Shown one piece after another: positions 7,472-14,865 of a DNA stretch of 15,619 nt. Source of the stretch: Amoeboradix gromovi (lineage: Eukaryota; Sanchytriomycota; Sanchytriomycetes; Sanchytriales; Sanchytriaceae); NCBI GenBank assembly GCA_018985225.1, contig JADGIF010000186.1, positions 1 to 15,619 of the forward strand. The letters run 5' to 3'. The first letter of the stretch is position 1. The number at the start of each line of letters is the position of its first letter. The notes under the pieces were generated by a model, which made no database searches, was not told the origin of the DNA, and saw only the letters and a list, made by a program, of their open reading frames with translations. The position numbers and the translations under genes were made by a program.

Positions 7472-10400
7472 TTATTGTAACACTTTTTTACTCATTAGTT
7501 CAGTTTTATACGATTCATCTAAATCCAGCTCATTAACTAGTATTATCAATATCTCTTTTAATCGCGGCAAGTCAATCACTATATCTGCAAATATATCTTC
7601 TTGCAATATCTCTTCAAACCTATGTTAACTAATGTTACCATTCCTTTATTCCAAGCTTCAATTCTCCCTTGACATGTTTAAACGGAACCATCAAACTACA
7701 CACTCTCTCAGGCAGAACTTCGGTAACAGCCCATAACCATTCTTTTGCGATGTTTGGCCCATAGGCAGGCGGAACTTCTTCCAGAAATTGTATCAAATCC
7801 ACGTTTGAGTCTGATCTAACGAACTCTTTGAAATTGGCTTTAAATTTAATTACATAGACTCCAACATCATCTTTTTTATCATCTTTTGCCGCGCTGGAGG
7901 TTGGCGATTTAGGCACTGGTGTGTTTGGAGTACTGCTCTTTCTTAACGTATCAAACTTATTTACCTGCTGTGTTGGCTTGCTTTTACTGCTATAAATGCT
8001 TGTCGGTTTATTGCTTTGTCTGTCATTCCTCTCGTAAGATCTGACGTTGCTTTCAAATGACCTGCTGCTATCATTCCTATCAAATGACCTGTTGCTATCA
8101 TCTCTGCGTCTGAATGATCCTCGGTTACTATCCTTGTCTCTACCTCTGAAAGATCCACGCTGATCTCTTCTATCGTCTCTTCTATATGATCCGCGCTGCT
8201 GTTGGGGTCCCCGCGCACTCCCTGGTCTACTATCAGGTCTGTTTTCTGGCTTATTGACATCAGCCAACTTCTTAGGTCCGCTCGCATCCGCAAATCCACG
8301 TTTCTTCTTATCTAGCACATCCAAACACATGAATCTTACTCTGCTACTTATTCTTTTATCTCTACTTAACTCTTTTATTTTGTTAAATATTTGAACGTAA
8401 CGCTGCTGATATTTTGGGTCTGCTGTTTTTAAATAGGACTGCATAATATACCCTGTGGAATGTAACAGCACTATAGCTAATTCAATGTCATCCTCAACCA
8501 TATCTAGTAGGCAGTATGTTAGCACGGTAAATATAATGTTACCACTAATAATACTAAATTGGAATAAAGCACCAACAAACTGTATATTTCCTAGAGCCTT
8601 TTTCTTCATATAAATAATGGCCATTTCGTCTTCACTGATGTCCTGTCCTGTAGTTTGCCCACTCTTTTCAATAACGGATTGTAACTCCGTCCATTTGGGT
8701 CTGTTTTCGAAGTTAGATTGACAGGTTTGAGCTAATACTTCAAATAAGAATTGGCTGAATTTGACGTTGCCCTTGGCATTAGTATCCAGTTGATCATAAA
8801 TCAGTTTACACAATTCGGCATAAATCAGTACAAAGTGAGGTTCTAATACTGCCTTGGCAAAAAGATTTTTAGCTAACGCTGTTATCTTTGCATGGCTCGG
8901 CTCTTTAACGATTAAGTCACTAATCTGAGTACTGATTGATTCGTAATTCTCTTTCGTCAGCTTATTGAGGAATCCGGTCAATTGCAAGTTCAGCTTGGCT
9001 TCCAAGTCAACTGCTTGTTTCTTAGGATCCCATCTGTTCTTTGATTTACTCAAGTTTCCAGTCAGACCTAATTGCTGTGCTAGTAACTCAGTTTCAGTGA
9101 ACCTCTTCTTTTGCTGTCCACCACGACGTTTATTCTTGAATATCTTTTGTTTCTTTCTCATTGATAGATTTGTAAACAATTGCAAATGTAAATTCTGATC
9201 AACAACTGGTGGAGGCGACTCATTGTCTCTCATTCTGGACAAATAATGAATAGAATACACTAACTTGCAAGCAAACGGTCTCGGTTGTTTCTCATGGGTA
9301 GTTTGATAATGATCGTTCCACTCAGTAAGAAAGTTAACAATTTCCTCAGTCAGTTCGTTGTCGGGATCCTCTTCATGATTTGCGTCTTCCTCTTCTTGTC
9401 TCCATACTTTCGGAACAACAGGAACTGGTAAATCATCATTACGCCATTCTTTTTCAGGTATAGGATTGGACGATTCTCTCCAACTAGGTTTGGATTCTCT
9501 TATCGGCGATCTAGGAGGTTCTGACAGATTAGAGGATTTGGCTTCAGGCGACTTAATTATTTTTTCAGATGGTGTTTTTGTTTTTTCTTCAGCTATCTCA
9601 CCTGGTTTATCAAATGTTTTTTTCGATTCAGATGGTTTAGAAACAACAGGCGCAGATTTCCGGATGTCGTCTTTGCTTTCCGACTCATCTGTTTTCATAG
9701 CTTCAACCTTTTCGGATTTAACTTTGGGAGATTCAGATTTAACAGGCACAACAGGGACTTTACTTGCGGGAGGCTTACTAGGAACATCAACTGCTTTTAC
9801 TACTGGTTGAGGAGCCACTAGAGGCGGTGATTTTTGAACAGGCCTAGTAAGTGGAACATTACGAGATGCAATATTGGCCCAATTTGGAGCAACAGGAGTT
9901 TGTGGAGTTGATTTAACAGGTTGCAAGTCTCGCTTCTCAGCAGGGTGTTGTTTTTTATCTGGTTGAGGTCTGACCTGCTTCTGATCAGGCCTAGGCCTGT
10001 ATTGTTCATGTTTAGGCCTAAACTGTTGATCTTGTCTATTTTGTCTAAATTGTTGATTTTCAGACTTATATCCTGTAGCTGGGTACTGGGGTCGCGGTAC
10101 ATGCTCTTGATGTCTAGGTCTCTGCATAGTTGAAGACTGCTGGGGTTGGTCTTGCCCATCTTGCTTTGATAATGGTTTAACCACTGTTTGTTTTTTAACA
10201 TCATCAGGTTTACGGGAAACAGGACCAGATTCAATCAAAATTGCTTTGGAAGGAGCCGAAGAGATGGCGACTGGTTTGGATTCTATTTTAACAGTTTTAG
10301 AAGATTCATTCTGGGTTGCCAACTTAGCTGGTTCCTTGGCTTTAGGAGTGGGGCTGTCTGAAAATTTAATGGCGCTTGTACTAGGAGGACCATCGCTAAT

Positions 10401-10634
10401 TTGAATTACTTTGCTTTTCTTGGCTGCGTCTTCCAACTTTTGTTTAGCTATTATTTTCAACTTATTAAGTTCTTCTGAATCATCTTGCGGCTGATTGTAA
10501 TTGCTGTTCGGATAAACCATTGGTCTAAATGGCATTTGGTAAGGCGTTACATTACTATAATTCGGTCTATTAGGTCTACCTCTGAATGAGGTCGAACTGC
10601 GCTCGAAGCGCTGCGGAGTGCTTTCATTCTCCAT
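7472..10634 (-). CDS. Translation initiation factor eIF4G
   Basis: eIF4G is the scaffold of cytoplasmic cap-dependent translation initiation, bridging eIF4E, eIF4A, poly(A)-binding protein and the 40S side. CDS is complement(join(7472..7619,7639..10634)), 1047 aa, from the ATG at 10634. Residues 1-430 are disordered, rich in Pro, Ser, Lys, Gln and Arg. An eIF4E-binding-like motif, YSIHYLS near 460, has Tyr and Leu of Y-x4-L-phi but Ser at the last position. A basic segment with RWDPKK (near 533) precedes the MIF4G helical domain (about 550-780; LNKLTKENYESISTQI at its start). An RGS/RRD-rich RNA-binding-like region lies at about 800-880. The C-terminal part from about 915 is helical and completed by exon 2; it could be an MA3-like domain. 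The stop is embedded in CAATAAAT. Confidence 0.93.
7620..7638 (-). other. 19-nt spliceosomal intron in the eIF4G gene
   Basis: On the minus strand it reads GTAACATTAGTTAACATAG, with TTAAC at positions 11-15 and the same six last bases as the arginase intron. It splits a Trp codon (TG|G). The unspliced frame stops at once; splicing adds 48 codons of helix-forming, acidic and Leu-rich sequence with a natural stop at 7472-7474. Confidence 0.9.
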
Positions 10635-11147
10635 GTGTGAAGATTAAAAAAGCAATCGGAGATAAATAATTTCACGTGGGAGATACTACAAAAACCAAAT
10701 ACTTTTTAAAACAATGATCTTAAAAGGTATAGCGATTGAATAGTATGTCCGTCTTCACCGACTACACTCTAGGCGACTTAAAGGTAGTTGTATCGCACGT
10801 TCACAACTCGGTCTACGACAGCATTGCAGTTGGTACACTGCCGTAACCTTGGGTCTCTACAAGATCGCAGAATGATACAATATCCCAAATCTTTAAAAGT
10901 AGTAAAAGAAATGTTTTTCTACCTAGTTTATACACTAGAGCCTTGCTTGATATAACGCGATGTTTCTTTCTATTGTTCTTACAACTGCCAAAACCATAGT
11001 AAACCATGTCTACATCAATTCTAACATCTTATTTGCTTAAACTCTATTACATTGTCCTTCGTACATGAAGACGCATGCCTTTTAGGTACGGTAATTTGCC
11101 TGTAAATAAATGCAAAAGAGTTGGAAATTTTACTTGATTTATTTAGC
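10635..11147. other. Intergenic stretch between the 7-helix gene and eIF4G
   Basis: It must hold the promoter of eIF4G and the 3' flank of the minus-strand membrane-protein gene. No recognisable gene is seen. A plus-strand ATG at 10745 opens a 33-codon frame ending at 10844-10846 that is protein-like; a GT-AG segment at 10816-10834, also 19 nt, would link it to a second open frame ending near 10951 (about 64 aa in all), but it lacks the branch motif of the four good introns. A minus-strand frame at 10813-11007 starts at a plausible Met but has no known similarity. I do not call either as a gene. Confidence 0.45.
10673..10680 (+). promoter_or_regulatory. CACGTGGG E-box upstream of eIF4G
   Basis: The palindrome CACGTG followed by GG lies 38 bp upstream of the eIF4G start codon. 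In yeasts this is the core of sites for bHLH factors such as Cbf1 and Pho4. Whether it is used here is unknown; a single hexamer can occur by chance. Confidence 0.25.
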
Positions 11148-11849
11148 TTAATTGACAATCTTAATGGCAAAATAGAAAAAAGAGAAAAGCAAACTGGTTC
11201 GAATAATATCAAACCAGATGAAAATATCATATATACGACCAAATATTGAAATCAACTCTAAGACTGCAAGTAAATGGGCGATTCCAAAGAATATAAGTCC
11301 ATTGTGATGCCATCGAGTAGTTTCTTGAATATCTTTATTCCCGACTAAAGAAGGAGGTACATAAACATCTTCATATTCTACTTTTTTGTAAAGCTTAAGA
11401 TAAATCGGGTTATGTCGTTCTCTAGCAGTGATTCCGATTGCGAATTCATCGTGTCCATTTTTGTGCACGATTACCGCTGTCCATAATCCGGCAATAGTCA
11501 TGATCACAACCGTAGCAATATATGTGTCCAAGTCACAAAATATTCTCACAAACAAGCAGAGCCACACTACTACGGAATACTCATACACACGAAGCCTCAC
11601 TGTTGGTCTACGATAAGCGAATACAGTAAGCAGCACCCAGCTACTAGTAATCCATACAAACGAGGTAATAATATAATAGATTGGAAATATTGGAATGAAA
11701 ACGTAGACCAGTGTAAGCAACCCTGCGACGAAGCAGACAGAAAGAGTAAGATGTAACCTAGTCCTCTTTTTGAAGGTAAAGGTTAATAAATAAAGCGACT
11801 GTACACACAGTGCTATAGCTAGAACGACGTTTATCAACCAAACGAACAT
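11148..11849 (-). CDS. Seven-helix membrane protein of unknown function
   Basis: A 233-aa integral membrane protein that I cannot place in a family. Hydrophobic segments lie at about residues 3-26, 34-54, 56-79, 89-105, 109-128, 183-203 and 207-230, so about seven helices. The first helix could double as an uncleaved signal anchor. A hydrophilic loop of about 50 residues between helices 5 and 6 (HKNGHDEF through VEYEDVYVPPSLVGNKD) carries charged and aromatic residues and is the only sizeable soluble part. Positive clusters after helix 1 (KKRTR) and helix 3 (YRRPTVRLR) suggest that these loops face the cytosol. The ATG at 11849 has A at -3. No intron is seen. It could be a receptor-like or endomembrane protein; nothing in the sequence decides. 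Confidence 0.82.
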   Translation of the reverse strand: MFVWLINVVLAIALCVQSLYLLTFTFKKRTRLHLTLSVCFVAGLLTLVYVFIPIFPIYYIITSFVWITSSWVLLTVFAYRRPTVRLRVYEYSVVVWLCLFVRIFCDLDTYIATVVIMTIAGLWTAVIVHKNGHDEFAIGITARERHNPIYLKLYKKVEYEDVYVPPSLVGNKDIQETTRWHHNGLIFFGIAHLLAVLELISIFGRIYDIFIWFDIIRTSLLFSFFYFAIKIVN

Positions 11850-12070
11850 ACTCCGTAAAGGGGCAATAGTGACAAATTTATTTTACACAATCTCCTCAAT
11901 AAAATTCTTGCATTCCTAGAAGATCAAGAGTTTCCACAAAAAAAATAAGTGGATAACGTCATTCTGTGGAAGCGGTTGCTAACGCACCCATTGCCCTGAT
12001 GTGGGACTTTATATCGTAGCATTTGTTTCAAGTGATGCCGTTGGCGTGAAAGTGAAAAAGACAAAAATAA

Positions 12071-12445
12071 ACAACTCTCAGTATCATAGGACTTCTTTTT
12101 ATTCGTGCTGCTATTTTGTCACTAATCAACACTTTGCAGATCTACGACTTGGAGCAATTGCGAAATGAAAAGAACTCAAAGTTCATTAGAGTTTCGACCA
12201 TTCAAAAACAATATGATGTGTCCAGCACTTGTAGTAGCTGCAAGCGTTATGAAAGGATTCAATCGTTGCGTCATTACACATTCAAGCAAAGGCTAGCGCA
12301 TAAATGTAAATTGTATGGTCAAAGTTTATTGATTATTAATGAGGCCTATTCTACCATAACTTGCTTCAAATGCGATCATCAAATTCAATCCAGGTACTTC
12401 AAAATAATGTAGGCAAGAACATGCTCAAATGGTATCTCCCCAAGT
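12071..12445 (+). pseudogene. TnpB/Fanzor nuclease remnant, C-terminal part
   Basis: A plus-strand frame without an ATG is open from 12071 to the TAG at 12410-12412. Its second half is strongly like the RuvC/zinc-finger end of TnpB and its eukaryotic relatives, the Fanzor RNA-guided nucleases. RHYTFKQRLAHKCKLYGQSL is the helix before the RuvC II strand. IINEAYSTITC carries the catalytic Glu and runs into the first Cys pair (TCFKC). At about 12382 the match shifts by one base: the next frame gives NPGTSK, corresponding to the G-T/S-S-K stretch of intact members, then stops. The second Cys pair and the final RuvC Asp motif are missing. The N-terminal half is not recognisable. It is therefore a broken and frameshifted copy, probably of a captured IS607-like transposon gene. 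Fanzor in the strict sense and plain TnpB cannot be told apart here. Confidence 0.72.
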
Positions 12446-12847
12446 TGTCTACACTTGAGAACTGTGGGGTTTGAAATCTTCATATTTTCGAATTCTTCAC
12501 ATTTAATGTAGGCGGACATGTTTTTTAAAATGTAAACTAGAAAAGGAGTTGATAAAAAGAATGATATGTTAAGTTATTAGATGACCAAAACTCTATAAAA
12601 ATGTTGCTAAAGCTGGGATGAAGCTCATAATAGGCAGCTCGAAAAAATGAGCAAAATACTAATTCGTTCATGATAAGCAATCAACAATAACGAAATAACT
12701 ATTGACACTGCGATTATTGCAGATAGCAGTGCAATTAAAGCACACTTGCATGCTTTAACGCTTCAGATTGATCAGGATCACATCTGGGACTATACTTAAG
12801 CGAGATAAATAAAACAGTTTTATAATAACCTTTGATTAAAGTTCTAA
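12446..12847. other. Degraded stretch between two remnants
   Basis: No intact gene is seen. A plus-strand piece at about 12700-12800 (IDTAIIADSSAIKAHLHAL in one frame, ending in a TAA) is protein-like and in line with the remnant that follows, so this may be decayed upstream sequence of the same inserted gene. Stops and frame changes are frequent. Confidence 0.35.
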
Positions 12848-13225
12848 ACGAAATCACTTACCAGTAAATTTCTATTATACAAGCTTATTCTAAATGGTTT
12901 TACAGTTTTCAATTGGACGCTTGTGGGATCAGCGAAGCAGTGGAGCGTAAAAGGGAATGGAGAAATCGTAACACCATTTTCACTCTTGGTTCCACTGGGT
13001 AACTTCACCAAAATAGATCCAGATGTGATGTGGTTTTGCGGTGGAAGCTATGGACACAGCAGAAAGTGTGTTCGAACTATTCGAAACGCGCAGGTAATTC
13101 ATTCAGTTTTGAAATGTCATAGGTGTTGCTTATTTCCAAGTTTAAAACGTCAAAATATCGCTTCAGCTGTGATGAGAATCCAACACCACACTGGCAAGAA
13201 AGAAAAAATTATTTACGAGTTGTAG
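12848..13225 (+). pseudogene. Second TnpB/Fanzor-like remnant, C-terminal part
   Basis: A frame with no ATG near its beginning is open from 12848 to the TAG at 13223-13225. It reads VFNWTLVGSAKQWSVKGNGE, then TPFSLLVPLGNFTKI, then a Cys/Gly-rich segment, then QVIHSVLKCHRCC and KRQNIASAVMRI. In Fanzor proteins of fungi the RuvC II region is followed by a KGN...TP...L segment, a zinc finger whose second half is introduced by H-x-V/L-L-x-C-x2-C, and a closing R-D-x-x-A-x-N-I motif. All these blocks appear in order, but the catalytic Glu region is blurred and the final Asp is replaced (QN), so the copy is dead. Its signature differs from the remnant at 12071, so these are two separate lineages. 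The assignment is pattern-based. Confidence 0.48.
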
Positions 13226-13442
13226 TCTAAATCACAGGGAATAAATCATTTGATATTATTAATTAATTAGTTTTGCCATTTCGAAGAGTTAGTTCTTAAA
13301 AGCGTCTCTTACTTTTAAAGTGTTTCATATTAATGCAATCACAAAAAGAATCATGTTGATTGCAAATAGGTTACTAACCCAATCAGCTCATAAATTGAAT
13401 CAGAGCAAGTCATAAAAGGGTAACATTGACTCGAGATTACAA

Positions 13443-13835
13443 ATGGGTAAGTTTACTGTGTCACTGGTTTTGATTCATGTATTGCTCATTTCAAGCAGTT
13501 TATATATTTACAAATCCTTTTTTACATCATTTACAGCATTTTTCTGGCTAGTATTGCTAACTGCATTTAGTATAGGCATAATATTCAAGGGTGCACCGAT
13601 ATCTCAAGCGCTTTATGCTTTTCTATCTCTAGGAACATTGGGTTACGAATTATATAGAATTTCAACATACAAAGACTTTGTAGATTCTTACGACACATAT
13701 ACAACTGCATGGATACAAAACAATTATTTAGCTTTTGCAATTACCCATGCCTTAGTTGGGATGTGCACGTCTGGTTTAACTATATTTAGACTGCGCATTT
13801 ATAAAAAGAAAGTCGTAGTCAAGCACATTTTGTAA
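13443..13835 (+). CDS. Small four-helix membrane protein of unknown function
   Basis: A 130-aa protein with four hydrophobic segments at about residues 5-23, 28-49, 52-72 and 93-116, so a tetraspan membrane protein with both ends on the same side. The loop between helices 3 and 4 is polar and Tyr/Asp-rich (YKDFVDSYDTYTTAW). The C-terminus is short and basic (IYKKKVVVKHIL); the lysines near the end could serve as a cytosolic retention signal, though the spacing is not the canonical KKxx. The ATG at 13443 has A at -3 and G at +4. AATAAA occurs at 13887-13892, 52 nt past the stop, a likely poly(A) signal. It converges on the arginase gene, whose stop is 96 bp away. I do not recognise the family. 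Confidence 0.78.
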   Translation: MGKFTVSLVLIHVLLISSSLYIYKSFFTSFTAFFWLVLLTAFSIGIIFKGAPISQALYAFLSLGTLGYELYRISTYKDFVDSYDTYTTAWIQNNYLAFAITHALVGMCTSGLTIFRLRIYKKKVVVKHIL

Positions 13836-13886
13836 TGCAAACTATCGTAAATAGAGGGTGATGATGGTTCATCGTAATTAAATCTC

Positions 13887-13892
13887 AATAAA
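13887..13892 (+). promoter_or_regulatory. Likely poly(A) signal AATAAA
   Basis: A canonical AATAAA lies about 50 nt downstream of the stop codon of the plus-strand membrane-protein gene, in the short gap before the convergent arginase gene. Confidence 0.5.
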
Positions 13893-13931
13893 CAAGTGTT
13901 CACTATCACAAAGCGCAATTTACTTAAATAT

Positions 13932-14865
13932 CTACAATAAAGTTTCACCAAATGATGCCCTAATTAAGGAACAGGCAACTGTTGCTGTTGGCTCATCTGT
14001 ACGCTGAATAGCTAATATTGGATTGACTTCCATAATATCCATTACGACTAGTTTACCAGTCTCAGCAATGGCTTCAGCAATATAATGGCCTTCTCTAAAC
14101 GTCAGTCCACCTCTAACAGGTGTACCTATGTTAATTAAGACTACCTGTAGCAGGTGCAACAGTAGGATCCAATGCGTCTACATCATACGATAAATGAATT
14201 GGCAGATCTCTGTTTGGGTTGACATGGTCCAACGCCATTTCTACAACTTTTCCAATACCATACTTATCAACATCGTGCATTGAAAATGCCTTGATTTTGT
14301 GCTCCTTTAGTAGTGCCTTTTCACCGTCATCAACATCTCTTAATCCTATATAAACTAGACGGTTCGTAGTAATACATTTAGGTACCCAGCTTAATTCAGG
14401 CACTTTCTCAGTTGAGGGTAGTTTTAGTAAAAAACTTAAAGGACAGCCGTGCAGGTTACCACTACCTGTAGAATCCGGAGTGTTTAGGTCAGCATGAGCA
14501 TCGATCCAAATTACACAGAGATTTGGATACACCTCAGCGCTTCCAGCAATTGAGCCCATAGCAAGAGAATGGTCGCCTCCTATCACTAAGGCAGTTTTTT
14601 TAGCTTTACAAGCATCTCTAACGGCAGTATACAACTTTTTATTCGCAGTGGACACATACTTTGAATTTTTACACTTGCTTACAATTGGATCAGCTTCAGG
14701 CTTAGGAATAACTTTTAAATCCTTGTTGTGATCTACTTTCCATCCTAGTTGAGCTAATTGGTCTAATAATCCATGGTTAATTAAAGTTTCAGGTCCAAAC
14801 TCAACTCCATCTCTCCCTTGTCCACCGCTAAATGCAACTTCGATTACTTCAACCACTTTTTGCAT
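13932..14865 (-). CDS. Arginase
   Basis: Arginase hydrolyses L-arginine to ornithine and urea with a binuclear manganese centre and allows arginine to be used as nitrogen source. CDS is complement(join(13932..14125,14145..14865)), 304 aa, near the usual 300-330. All metal ligand motifs are present: GGDHS near 95-99, DAHADLN near 121-127, SYDVDALDP near 223-231. The substrate-binding SGNLHG and the distal MEVNP are intact. The FSMHDVDKYGIGKVVEMAL segment is typical of fungal enzymes. The start at the ATG 14865 places FSGGQGRDGVEFGP near residue 13, as expected; the frame runs a little further upstream without an ATG, and an out-of-frame ATG at about 14897 would give a very short uORF. The 19-nt intron splits a Gly codon before TPVRGGLT. 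Confidence 0.96.
14126..14144 (-). other. 19-nt spliceosomal intron in the arginase gene
   Basis: On the minus strand it reads GTAGTCTTAATTAACATAG, with TTAAC at positions 11-15. It lies inside the highly conserved APATG|TPVRGG block of arginase, so both borders are fixed by protein conservation as well as frame. The last exon has 194 nt of coding sequence. Confidence 0.97.

Noticed and set aside
7437-7628. 63-aa plus-strand open frame between the LRR and eIF4G genes
   Set aside because: It is the antisense shadow of eIF4G exon 2, which is joined by the 19-nt intron at 7620-7638.
7961-8299. 112-aa minus-strand frame overlapping eIF4G
   Set aside because: It is an out-of-frame reading of the RGS/RRD-rich repeats of eIF4G.
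9466-9810. 114-aa plus-strand open frame inside eIF4G
   Set aside because: It is a low-complexity antisense shadow of the Pro/Ser/Lys-rich N-terminus of eIF4G.
10842-10862. 21-nt GT-AG segment as an intron of the small plus-strand frame
   Set aside because: It lacks the branch motif, is not 19 nt long, and the joined product has no support.
13557-13576. 20-nt GT...CTAAC...AG segment inside the four-helix membrane protein gene
   Set aside because: Its spacing differs from the four good introns and removing 20 nt would break an otherwise continuous membrane-protein frame.
13932-14159. Arginase as a frameshifted pseudogene in two pieces
   Set aside because: The break falls on a GT-AG segment of exactly 19 nt with a branch motif, and its removal restores the conserved APATGTPVRGG block.
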